Source of the DNA: Agaricus subrufescens
Lineage: Eukaryota > Basidiomycota > Agaricomycetes > Agaricales > Agaricaceae
Length of the DNA: 64,000 bases
Direction of reading: 5' to 3'
Assembly (NCBI GenBank): GCA_029945375.1
Contig: CM057059.1
Coordinates: 992,001-1,056,000, forward strand
Shown here: positions 32,725 to 44,337 of the stretch, in pieces
Layout of the letters: each line of letters starts with the position of its first letter
Numbering within the stretch: position 1 is the stretch's first letter
The notes under the pieces: model-generated
The model's database searches: none
Seen by the model: only the letters and a program-made list of their open reading frames with translations
What the model was told of the DNA's origin: nothing
Translations under genes and position numbers: made by a program

Positions 32725-35352
32725 TTATGTGACTAGCTCCAGTCCACGCAATCTGGCTATGTCCGCAAGAATCGAATCCGCACCCTCCTTTTCTATTAGC
32801 TTCGCTCTGATATCTTCCTCTCCCATTTCTACGTACATTTTCCATTTCTCCAGTCCCTCATGCTCCACATTCAATGCCCGTACAATGTTCATGAAGTACT
32901 CTAGATCGGACACAAGTTGGGCTGCGCCGGCAGTCGACAACACAGAGATGGCAGGGAGAATCTCTTGAGTAACGTATCCGATGAAAGTATGGCCGAGGGA
33001 TAGAAGCCAAGCTGATGAGATAGCTTCCGGGTCCGCAACGCTACTTTTACTGGTAAACGACACAGAGGCACGCCGCATATGGCCTCCACTTGGGGTTGGT
33101 GTTTCTATGGCCAAAGATTCTGTAAAACCTTTGAGCATCTCGAGGTCCAGATGAGGAAGTGTTTGAAGTGAGAAGGATAGGGCGTCATCATCCGCGTAGA
33201 TTTCAAAGAGCCTCGGTAGATTGAGTAATCCACCTGCAACTTTTTGCATGGTCTCACTGGGAGGTAACGAGAAAGTCGGCACCTGGAGGTCGGTTTCTGA
33301 TTTTCTCAAATCTCCTGCTGCAGACCATATCATAGAAGAAGAGTATGAACTAAGATGTTGGCGTAATGGTGAAAGGATCGTCTTCTGAAGAGCATTTTGG
33401 CATGCCTGGGCGAATTGGGATAGTGCCCTACGCGCATTCAAAAGCAATGGCTCAGGAATGTGATGAGGTTGCCCAGGGCGAGATTGAGTCGAGTCACTTT
33501 CAACAGTGTCCAAGAGCGTACGAAGCTCTGCCGAATTGAGCGTCGACTGCTCGAGAAGCAGCTCTTCTCCCCGTACAGGGCCTATGGTAAAGTTGACAGG
33601 ATCCTCCTTTGCCATACGAAACTGCGATGCGACCTGAACCAAGTAATTCCTTAGCTTGGTTTCAAATCCGGCTAATCGCTCGGATATCGTACGCGCAGAT
33701 GATAGTAGATGTAGGCATAGTTGGATATTGGACCAATCCTGCGCAGTGTAATCCAGATCTGCTAGATCCTCATCATCCACAACCGACTTGTCTGTAGAAG
33801 CCGTTTGCGACATATCCACCTGTAATTCAGTTGTCCACAACTCCATGAAAGACTTGAATAGGTTGTCCAGAGCCCAAATTAGGCCCACTGCGCCATACCC
33901 GTGGGTGAATGCATTACACCTGCCCATACTCCCTTCTGCGAGGCCAAAGATATCAACAGCCCGTTCTCGCAACAGTCTTGGTCGATCGACTTCCTCTATT
34001 TGGTCCCTGTCATCACCAGCCGTTATTTCAGCTAGGGATTGCTCCAAAAATCGCTTCTCCAAAGAGCCGTAGTCCATTTGAAAGTCAAGAAAGGGTTGAA
34101 ATAACTCCTGTTCCCATTCCATGACCTCGTTCGCCTGTGACAGTGCTGGCTGAACACCACTAGATGAGATTGATTTACTTTGACCATGGCGCCAGGATAT
34201 CGACATTCGACTGGAGCGCCTTCGAGCGTGAGTTGGTTTCTCAGAGACACTGGGGCGTCGGGGCATTGGTGCACCCTCTGCAAATTTGACTTTCTCCATA
34301 ACCTTCCCAACAGATATAGCAAAGTCCTCAGTCAGGCGGAGTGCTGAAATCAGTACTGTGAGTACCATATCGCTCTTTCTTTCTGCAAGAGAAGACAACC
34401 TCTCGGGATAGGTCGGTTGTAGCGCTGAGAGTGTGGACGCGATGAATGAAGACAGCGTGTTGTGCGGATCTGGGAAAATGGAACATATCGGAATACGTTC
34501 AATGTTAAGGACAGAGGACAATGCATCGTAGAATTTGCGGAGGAATTCAGTAAACGCTATGTTGTAATCTTGTGTTTCCTCCTCAGAACCTTCGCCGCAC
34601 TCAGCGAGCCGAGTTGACTGCCACAAGGTGACAACATTGGACCTCCGAGCAGCGTAATAGTAGTTGCGAAATTCCGATTCGCGTTGAATAATGGAAAAGA
34701 TCGCAAAGTACTCCTTGCAGCTGGCAACGTCTTGAGCATTAATAGCCGATACCAGAGCAGAACTCAAGGAAGCTTCAAGTTGGTTTTGTAGATTTATCAT
34801 AAGATTCCGCCTCGGATCGTATTCAGGAGTGTTTTGGAAGACTACCATGCTCTTGCTAGCATCCGAGAGTCGCTCCGCTGCTTTGGCATACGTCTTCTCT
34901 GCAATGAGAGATGTTACTTCCATCTCCAGCGTACTCCAACTCTCAGCTTCTCGTAAAACATCCCTAACTGACTCCATTCGGCTTTTGATGAGGTCCAGCT
35001 CGTGCAATTGTCTGAGGACCGCATCTGTGCTAGATGGTAGAGTGCCGCGTGCTTGGTGAAGGATGGTAGCAAGGTTGCTCTGTAGTGCCAGTGCACCATC
35101 CTTCATGAAGTGGAGATCATAAGCAAGTCGAGGAATTCCACGCGATACATCATCGATAATATGTTCCAACTGAGTTGACGAGTCTTCCGAGGCGATATCT
35201 AGCGTTGTAAGGATTTGACTAATCTGCTGGTCAAGCTTCGTGAGTTCAGTGGTATCGGAGTCGTCAGAGAATATGAGGGTGTCGTTTATCCAGGAGACAA
35301 TATCGTCACAATGCTCGAGGGAGTCGACTATCTCGGCTGTGGTTGTCGACAT
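32725..35352 (-). CDS. COG7: Conserved oligomeric Golgi complex subunit 7
   Basis: Intron-free gene of 875 residues from the ATG at 35352 (MSTTTAEIVDSLEHCDDIVS). COG7 is part of lobe B of the COG tether, which captures vesicles recycling Golgi glycosylation enzymes. The N-terminal part follows the COG7 plan: WINDTL near the start, then LQSNLATILHQARGTLPSS, DLIKSRMESVRDVLREAESW and STLEMEVTSLIAEKTYAKAA. The segment RLSDASKSMVVFQNTPEYDP and LQNQLEASLSSALVSAINAQ fits its helical bundle. A low-complexity basic patch (KPTHARRRSSRMSISWRHGQ) lies near residue 370. The C-terminal half is helical and ends ILADIARLRGLELVT. Identity rests on the N-terminal 250 residues; the rest is compatible in length. 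Confidence 0.85.
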   Translation of the reverse strand: MSTTTAEIVDSLEHCDDIVSWINDTLIFSDDSDTTELTKLDQQISQILTTLDIASEDSSTQLEHIIDDVSRGIPRLAYDLHFMKDGALALQSNLATILHQARGTLPSSTDAVLRQLHELDLIKSRMESVRDVLREAESWSTLEMEVTSLIAEKTYAKAAERLSDASKSMVVFQNTPEYDPRRNLMINLQNQLEASLSSALVSAINAQDVASCKEYFAIFSIIQRESEFRNYYYAARRSNVVTLWQSTRLAECGEGSEEETQDYNIAFTEFLRKFYDALSSVLNIERIPICSIFPDPHNTLSSFIASTLSALQPTYPERLSSLAERKSDMVLTVLISALRLTEDFAISVGKVMEKVKFAEGAPMPRRPSVSEKPTHARRRSSRMSISWRHGQSKSISSSGVQPALSQANEVMEWEQELFQPFLDFQMDYGSLEKRFLEQSLAEITAGDDRDQIEEVDRPRLLRERAVDIFGLAEGSMGRCNAFTHGYGAVGLIWALDNLFKSFMELWTTELQVDMSQTASTDKSVVDDEDLADLDYTAQDWSNIQLCLHLLSSARTISERLAGFETKLRNYLVQVASQFRMAKEDPVNFTIGPVRGEELLLEQSTLNSAELRTLLDTVESDSTQSRPGQPHHIPEPLLLNARRALSQFAQACQNALQKTILSPLRQHLSSYSSSMIWSAAGDLRKSETDLQVPTFSLPPSETMQKVAGGLLNLPRLFEIYADDDALSFSLQTLPHLDLEMLKGFTESLAIETPTPSGGHMRRASVSFTSKSSVADPEAISSAWLLSLGHTFIGYVTQEILPAISVLSTAGAAQLVSDLEYFMNIVRALNVEHEGLEKWKMYVEMGEEDIRAKLIEKEGADSILADIARLRGLELVT

Positions 35353-35434
35353 GGTAAAAATGGAAAGTAAACTTCAAGCTGCTATGCCGTGTTTGTATTG
35401 CTGCCGCTGACATCATAGTATGTAGGTACATAAT

Positions 35435-36870
35435 CTACGGTAAATGCGCGAGCAGCGGTATGATCTCAATGGACTCATTGTCTGGACTATCGGGCAAACC
35501 CATATGCGACCAACACGGCGTACAAAGAAGCGAAGGGCTTTCCCCAAGGCGATCATCATTGACAATTGACCATACGGCAGGAGACTTTTCGCAAGCTCGA
35601 CATATATCCAGTTGCTGAGGCGTTTGTTGCAGTGTAATTGGATACCCCGAACGTGGGTCCGAAGGGTGAGGGGTACTACAAACTATGAGATTTCTAATGT
35701 GTCACAAAGAAAATAGCAGCCCACCGTATCTGATCTACCACAATGAAATGTTCACAATTTCCCCGGTGTAACATCCAATATGGCTCATTGATACGCAAGG
35801 ATAGAGTCGATATTGTGGTTTCGCTCAGGGATTTCGATGCTTTCTGTATCGAAGTATTTGACTTTGTCGTGAGATAATCAATAAGTTTCCTGAACTATTA
35901 GTGAGGGCGAGTAAAGATCAGTGTTTTGACCTGGGTACCTAGAACCGTCATCCTCTCCGCCTTCCCCGTATGCTAGGCCTTCGATACAGAGGACAGTGTG
36001 GGACGCGTGATGGTCCTCTATCTCGTAGTTTCGGATCGAGTTCTGTGACACTACCGGCGTCGCGAAGGGTACACACGGGATAGTTCCACAGACATCTTGT
36101 AACGTCTGGGACGATAAAAACGCGTGTTGTGACAAACGAGAAACTTGGGAAGTATTCCAGGAAATCCTGTTATATACTGTAATAGTTACAACAGCATCGC
36201 CGATAGCGATATTGGCCGCTTGACTGGTCACATTAAATTTCTGAGAAATATTTTATATTAATGATCAATTGTCGAGTGCAAATGAGAGAAAGCTTACAAG
36301 CGTCTCAAAGGCATTCTGATCCGAGTTTCTGGACGTTCGGATAAAAGTGCTAGTGTTCAGGGGAAAGCTGTCCAATGTGTGAGCAGTGTTGAACGATAGA
36401 TTGGAACGACCAAGGCTCACACCCAACTCGAAAGTTGAATATCATTCATGTTCTCATGAAGCGTTCTCGCCTCTGGTGAAAGTGTATCGGGGGCGGGAAG
36501 GTGCGAACCGCGAATGGGTCTACTGGATTTGTTTTTGTCTTGTTGAAGCGCAAGGACCATTCGACCGTGCTCTTTGAGCAGAAATGATGAGAGTGTAGGG
36601 TCGTTCCATGTCTTTTCGACTTGGTCCTTCAGATCATGTATGCTATTGGTATATTAGAATGGTGGTGACGCATATATGCGCTGAATATCACCTGCATTCG
36701 GCAGCGAGAGCAGCCTTCCTGTCATCAGAGATGACAGACCACCTGGCTGCAAAAGCCTGTAGCGAAGCATTTTCCCCGTCTAGCGTCGAGCGGGTGAATT
36801 GAGCGACGTCAACAGGCTCGGATTCCGGGCCAAAGCGAGCGTCAAGCAGCCTTGCAACATCGTCTTGCAT
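35435..36870 (-). CDS. SNAPC3-like snRNA-activating protein complex subunit
   Basis: Homologue of the SNAPC3/SNAP50 subunit, which in animals and plants helps SNAPc recognise the proximal sequence element of snRNA promoters. The ATG at 36870 gives MQDDVARLLDARFGPESEPV. Joined exons give VVTITVYNRISWNTSQVSRL, SQHAFLSSQTLQDVCGTIPC and TVLCIEGLAYGEGGEDDGSR. EPYWMLHRGNCEHFIVVDQI follows, then a zinc-binding end: HPSDPRSGYPITLQQ, ICRACEKSPAVWSIVNDDRL and LLCTPCW. These V-YN-LSW, SQ-LL-SSQTL, CIE-YG and HRGNCEH elements with paired cysteines define the family. Five or six exons. The stop is 82 bases upstream of the COG7 start. Its role in a fungus is inferred. Confidence 0.85.
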
Positions 36871-36910
36871 TCCAAAAGCGGTCAGCCACCTCTGACGTCA
36901 TGTGAGGCCC

Positions 36911-36922
36911 TGTATATAAACT
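36911..36922 (+). promoter_or_regulatory. TATA box of the small secreted protein gene
   Basis: TGTATATAAACT lies about 90 bases before the ATG at 37004, with a CT-rich, adenine-ended leader (CTATACCCACATCAACTACT) between them. This is the arrangement of a strongly expressed fungal gene. It is one of few clear TATA boxes in the window. Confidence 0.65.
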
Positions 36923-37003
36923 CTTGCCCGCCCAAGCGCATATACCCATCCTGTTTTTCTATACCCACATCAACTACTATATCCAACCCCTTCACTCGTT
37001 ACT

Positions 37004-37575
37004 ATGGTATATATGAAGCTCATCGTTCCTCTCGGTTGCTTGGCCGTCGCCGCTCTTGCTCGTCCGGCACTCCCATCGTCCGAGGCCGAGCTCGTAGGTT
37101 CTTTACATCATCCTCTGACCTTCTGTGGACCGAATGCATCTACAGGCTGCACGCCAATGCGTTGGCTGCTTGACTAATGCTGCTCCTGCCCCTGCTCGCA
37201 CGGCACTCCCAGTCCCAAAGGCTCCAGTATCCAACGCCCAACTAGTAGGTTCTTCTCGGTGCTCGCTAACTCTCTCTGGACCGAAGCTCTTTGTAGACTG
37301 CACGTCAGTGCACCGAACCTGTGGATTACTCTTCCGATGTTGTCTCTCCGGCTTGTGGTTCTGTAGATGTGCCTGGCAGTCGTTCGTCAACCTATTCTGC
37401 CACCGGTTATGGAGATTTCCCTGAATTGGGAACCGCCGAAGGAGCCTCGTCCACTCAAGATACCTCGAATATTTCTGGCTGCGCACTCTCCGGTTCTTGC
37501 AACAAAGTCGCCAGCCGAGGCCTCTCCGACCATCTCAACCCAACTATCCCAGACGAAGATGAAGGAGAAGAGTAG
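37004..37575 (+). CDS. Small secreted cysteine-containing protein with internal duplication
   Basis: Three exons (37004-37093, 37146-37244, 37297-37575) encode 155 residues. The N-terminus, MVYMKLIVPLGCLAVAALA, is a convincing signal peptide with cleavage expected before RPALP; a second ATG three codons in is also possible. The mature part has the related units ARPALPSSEAEL-AARQCVGCL and ARTALPVPKAPVSNAQL-TARQCTEPV. A serine-, threonine- and glycine-rich region with cysteines follows (SPACGSVDV, SGCALSGSCNKVASRG), then an acidic end, PDEDEGEE. No family is recognised. Size, signal, cysteines and lineage-specific look fit a small secreted protein or effector-like protein, but function is unknown. 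The two introns are both 52 bases and similar to each other. A TATA box precedes it. Confidence 0.75.
37060..37320 (+). repeat. Tandem exon-intron duplication, period 151 bases
   Basis: Intron 37094-37145 and intron 37245-37296 are each 52 bases and align: both begin GTAGGTTCTT and both contain CTGGACCGAA or GTGGACCGAA near the end. The flanking coding bases also align (GCTCG..CGGCACTCCCA before, CTGCACG.CA.TGC after). The offset is 151 bases, that is one 99-base exon plus one 52-base intron. The simplest reading is a tandem duplication that copied an exon together with its intron. Confidence 0.8.
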
Positions 37576-37737
37576 TTTTTTTTTCAAGCGTCATACGAGA
37601 TTGCCTGTTTTTCTTGCGAGATCTGGTGTATCTGTGGCTTCATTGTACTGGTATTATTATACATCTAGTTATATAACTCCTTGACACGGAAACTATCTTG
37701 AATCATTGGAGCTCACATCAGACCCCACAACTATAAC

Positions 37738-40700
37738 TTAATAGATATCATCAAACCCTGAGTTTGATGGATCCCAGAGGCTGTTTGACCCGCTGAGATT
37801 GGTTACAAAGTGGTTCCAATCGTCGAGACTGTTCACAGGGTTAGCCATGCATGCATATAAGGATCGAGTACTCACTTGAAACTACTCGGCACGTCCGACC
37901 AAAGTGCTGCCACATCCTGGTTTGTCTTGTCGTAGCTCGGTAAAGGACGAGAAGGTGAAGCTAGGTGTGCTTCCACGCCAGAATGAGGGTTAGAGAGATT
38001 GCTGAGATTGTCTCCCTGAAATTGTGGTTGTGTGCTGCCAGATGCCTGCGACGGCATACCAAAGTTTATTTGCGCCAGCAAAAGGTTGCTGAGATTCCAT
38101 CCTTGGCCAGAGTCTGTGGACGGAGGTGGGTTGGCGAATGAAGGATGGTGAACATCTCCACTAAAGGTCCCAGTCATCGGCTGTGGTGGATTCAGGTTAT
38201 GTGGCGCGGCTGAATTCGACGATGGGTAGGACGGTGTTTGCACGTATTCATGACTCGGTTCACTTCGCGGAGTGAATCCTGATGTTGTATCTTCAGTGGG
38301 TAACACTGGCCGTGGTCTCGGTCTAGGTTCAGACCAAGGTACTTGAGGCATAAACGACATAGTCGGTGTCTCCACCGGTGCTGTTGAAAGTCGTACTGGC
38401 TCATCGGCATCTCTTGGTCGCTTGTCTGACACAGATTTCGTTGTCGAAGGTATCTTCCCATCTTGAATTGCCACAAGATCTGTCAAGATGTCACTAGAAA
38501 TGAGAAAGGACTACAGTCAGCCAGTGTAGTGCAGCGCCTCGTAAAACAGCTTAACAAGAATCTTCCGGCCATATTCCAACTGGTGCATACAGAGGTTCTT
38601 GAGTAAAAACATTGAGCTAATGAGAAAGAGCGTACTGTTTTTCTACAGCATGCAAAGAATTTATGCAACGCTGAATATCCTTAATTTCATTTCTCGAGTC
38701 TGTCTTCAGGCCCGCTCGGCGCCCACCGTATAGATGCAGGGCTAGTACGACTCCCGACGCGAATGTAGAAATCTATGAAAAAGGTCAACGGATCAAGCCT
38801 GTTATAGAAGTAGCCAGAGACTTAAACGATGACGTTCGGCGCTTGGAACATCCATCCAGGTCCCTTCGCATCCACAATATGGCTGCAAGCCCTGGCTGCG
38901 TTGGTACAGATGGCTAGGGACGGGAACGAAAGTGGAGACACTTTCTGAATGAATGGGCGGTGGATTTGAATTTGAATGTAATAAAATATCGTATGAAGAC
39001 ACGCAGCCTGGTGTAGGAATGTGGTATTTTCTTGGTGAGGGTTCCATCGCACTAGATTTATCATTAGCTATGCGGAAGGTCGACCTCTAGCCTACTAACG
39101 TACAGTGGTCAGGCAAAGAGTCCTTCCAATTGTTCATAGCCGAATCTAAGTCGGCAACTACGCGCTGCTCCCACTGGTCCCCAACAAGTCCCGTCAAAAG
39201 TTTTGACTTTTTGGTGGAGTAAAGTGTCCGCAGCGCGAAAGAGAGAATTTCGCATAACCGGAGATGAGTATTAAAAGCAGATATTTTGGATGGTTTTCCT
39301 GGTGGCTGATTCCAATTTTGCTCTGGATTAGCACATTCCCAGTATTCGTCGTCACACTCTACTGGATAGTCCGCATCGAAGCTAGGCTTAAAGTCAGAGC
39401 ATGTAATCCTACACACAACTGAACGCACTCCTCATCATGCATGGCGCAAGGGCGGCCAATGAATGAGCCGGTCAGCCGGTCTAATATAATCAAAACCCTG
39501 GAAGACACTTAAAATAATGTCGAAGGTATGACTGCGAAACTCGTACCAGAAACAGCGCCCCCACAGCTCGCTTACAGCACTTGGTCTCGAACCTTCACCT
39601 CGACGACGATGTAACCCGCGTTCCTGAGCAATTCTCAAACCTAGACCTATTATATTCCATCCTGCCTGGGGAAGTACTGCCAGCAGGTACAAAATGACCA
39701 GCTGATGAAAACGAACATAAGGACATTGGAGGCAGAGATGCAGCTCAATGACGCACACAGAGGTATTGTAGATCGTATAAACTGGGTCTGTCTAAAAGCT
39801 TGTTCCTCAACACACGGGTTTGTCGGAAGTATTTGAAACCGGCAGAAAGAGCAATTGGGTCGTTGGGCAAGAAAACGCGGGAATCATTGGTATACCGGGA
39901 AGACAAGGCACACACCATGAGGACTACTTGTGCAAATCCTACGTCATATAGGTAGAGCTCGTTATTCAGGTCTTGCTCAAAGGTGGGTCGATGTAACAGT
40001 GGAAAATATATGTTCAACCGCTCGAAATAGAGTGATACCAGGTGGTCGAGAAGGTCCTTCGGTGGGAAATCGAATGACGGATTGTCAGAGTTGACGTATT
40101 CGGCCTCCCACTGATCACGATCAGCTAGCTATATATAAAAACGTTGAAAGGAAAGCATACTGGGCGCAAATCCCAAAACAGTGGACGACGAAAGTTCACG
40201 ACATAGGGTGTTTCTTGACCCGTGACTTCCTGTTTGACGCTATGAGCTTGTTGCACTAACATAAATGCGCTGTGTGGAGATAAGGAGCTCGAATATATTG
40301 AGGTGCACATTAAACGAACCTCGAATTCCCGAAGAACCTTCCTCCAACAGTATCGACAGACAACTGACCCAGATGTTCAGCCAGGGCAATATGGGCCAGA
40401 TCTTCCTCTTCTGAAGAGTCCCTTTCGCCAGACAGAGATGGGGAAGAAACTGCAGCAGCATTCGGTACAGATTGTGGAGAGGGAAATGGTAAATCAGTGA
40501 TGGGCCTCGGAGTGCTGCGAGATTGGGATGGGCTTGGTGAATTCTCTGGCGAGAGGGATTTTTCAGTATCAATCTCAGGATGAATCTACGGATGCCACAA
40601 ATCAGGTTGAAATGGAGGCACAAAGAAAGTAACATACGTTATGAAACAACTCTTCCATCTTGTTTAGTCGCTCTTCTAGTGCGTGAATGTACCTAGAACG

Positions 40701-41125
40701 CAAAGCTTAGAACTGTTGAATAAGCGCGCCCGACGAGGCTGGCTCTGACCCTTTCTCAGCTTCCTTCTGCAGATAACAGGAAGTGAGTAAATTAACAATT
40801 TTATCGCGTCTAATTTAAAACCTACCTTGCTAGTATGACGGGGAAAGTTATGAGTGCACTCCTGTTTATCAGCGATACAATTCGAACATATTTTGTTAGG
40901 CATTTCTGCGCTGTTGCCTGCAGGCCATGAGCGTTGGGATATTGTACTTGTTGAATGTCATACATTTGACTGTAGTGTCGGGTCAAAATGTAGTTCAATA
41001 GATATTGAAAGGTCGAGCATACTTTTCCTTCTACGGCAGATATCGCAAGCACCATGGAGGCGCCTTCTCTTGACATGCTCCTGAGGATTGACCTGCGTTG
41101 AGAACTGTTCGCTATCTGAGCCCAT
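37738..41125 (-). CDS. Zn2Cys6 fungal transcription factor, paralogue A
   Basis: Zinc-cluster regulator with a fungal_trans middle-homology domain. The ATG at 41125 gives MGSDSEQFSTQVNPQEHVKR. The cluster reads CDICRRRKIKCNSAEMPNKI and continues CSNCIADKQECTH. It is assembled from exon 1, a 6-base microexon at 40964-40969 (codes the middle of KIKC) and the next exon. After an acidic linker, the regulatory domain shows RLNIYFPLLHRPTFEQDLNN, GFAQVVLMVCALSSRY, AGWNIIGLGLRIAQERGLHR, SELWGRCFW, ILDRLTGSFIGRPCAMHDED, CDDEYWECANPEQNW and LCEILSFALRTLYSTKKSKL. The low-complexity C-terminus ends with the last exon, NLDDWNHFVTNLSG. It is the close relative of the plus-strand gene at 50552-53861 and shares its intron positions. 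The regulated pathway is not known; neighbours include ATP sulfurylase. Confidence 0.88.
40964..40969 (-). other. 6-base microexon in the zinc cluster of regulator A
   Basis: The coding-strand bases TCAAAT lie between the acceptor CTACAG (intron 40970-41022, 53 bases) and the donor GTATGA (intron 40918-40963, 46 bases). Joined to the flanking exons they restore RRRKIKCNSAEM in frame. The base sequence is identical to the microexon of regulator B. Confidence 0.8.
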
Positions 41126-41429
41126 GACAGATGGAGGAAAGGAGTGAAGCGATCATTGTGTGAAGTTTCAAAAGGTCATTTCCGGAGAGTGTCCAAGACG
41201 GTGTCACCTGGGGGTGCGGAATTCTATCACTGTATGACTCAGTCTGTAGAATGCATGTATTGAAAATCCAAAAACGGGCATCTCCTGATTCTCTACTAAA
41301 TCGGAAAGGCATTGGGTTTGCGGTTCTTCTGACAGTCAGAGAGATGTGTAACACATGGGATCATTCCGCTCCACTATCATCGCACCCCGACTGCACCGGC
41401 ACACATTAGCCCATTAACCCTAAACTTGG

Positions 41430-41444
41430 CCGGTGGGTGACCGG
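41430..41444. promoter_or_regulatory. Inverted repeat CCGGT-N5-ACCGG
   Basis: The 15 bases form a perfect palindrome with a 5-base spacer (CCGGT gggtg ACCGG). Zinc-cluster regulators commonly bind paired CGG triplets, so this is a candidate operator. No binding is shown. Confidence 0.45.
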
Positions 41445-41476
41445 TAAGTTGTAATCCTGCGGGCTCACCCGAGCCT

Positions 41477-41494
41477 CCGAGGTCATCGTCTCGG
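41477..41494. promoter_or_regulatory. Inverted repeat CCGAG-N8-CTCGG
   Basis: A second palindrome, 33 bases from the end of the first, with 5-base arms and an 8-base spacer. The CCG/CGG ends again fit a zinc-cluster dimer site. Short arms can arise by chance, so confidence is modest. Confidence 0.4.
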
Positions 41495-41928
41495 GATTGA
41501 CTAATATTCAACTCCCCTGCTATAATCGAGGATTTTGCGAAGCTTCAGCGTCTTTTAGAAGGCCGGTCCCTATATCGACGACTTTTAGTTGTGGTACTCT
41601 TAATACCGCTAGCCCTTTCAATCGCAACCCGAGGTCGGACCGCTGGAAACATATCACGTCAGATAATCTGCTGCCAGCTTCGATGGCTATGATCTTTATA
41701 GCCCTCAGGGTTTTGACTGTCATGTACCGTAGGATGTCACAACTTCCAGGTACAAGTTATCTGGCTTGGTAAGCGAGTAAACTTCATTTTCTATAATTAT
41801 GTTCTTTGGACCTTCTGAGTGGCCTCGTATGTTTATAAAGCAGACAACGGGATAACCGAGCAAGAACCCCAGCAATATGGAAGAGCGCGCGGTAATAACT
41901 AATGGCCGTGGGATTCACTTGAAAATAA

Positions 41929-41940
41929 CTTATATATATG
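41929..41940 (+). promoter_or_regulatory. TATA-like element upstream of ATP sulfurylase
   Basis: CTTATATATATG lies about 130 bases before the ATG at 42069. Position and sequence fit a TATA box for an inducible gene. Confidence 0.5.
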
Positions 41941-42068
41941 CCTCATGAATAAGGATGCATTCTCGATAATTGCGTGATCGTGAACCATCTTTGTTCTGAC
42001 CGGCTTCCTTATATTCTGCTCCTTTCAAGCTCAAATGTATACCTCACTCTCATTCTCTTTCCACAGAA

Positions 42069-44202
<2,134 letters not shown>

Positions 44203-44337
44203 ATACCCGATAGATTTTATGTTTTAGTTAAATAATAAACGATCCTTATACGCAGACTGTGTCGCCCATATTTTACAAACAAGTGTAAATAACGCGGTCG
44301 CGGTTGTACTATTCATTTAGACCTAACGAGGTAAATA
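44203..44337. other. Short intergenic, ATP sulfurylase 3' end and RNase H2B promoter
   Basis: 135 AT-rich bases, including AATAATAAACG soon after the ATP sulfurylase stop, a plausible polyadenylation signal. No other feature. Confidence 0.45.

Larger units (their letters stand above)
41126..42068. promoter_or_regulatory. Divergent promoter region, regulator A and ATP sulfurylase
   Basis: 943 bases between two divergent genes. It holds two short inverted repeats built on CGG half-sites, listed separately, and a TATA-like run near 41930. The leader before the ATP sulfurylase ATG is CT-rich (CACTCTCATTCTCTTTCC). The short open frames in it have no motif. Confidence 0.6.

Noticed and set aside
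41414..41425. TTAACCCTAAAC resembling a telomere repeat
   Set aside because: Only a single imperfect copy inside a promoter, with no array.
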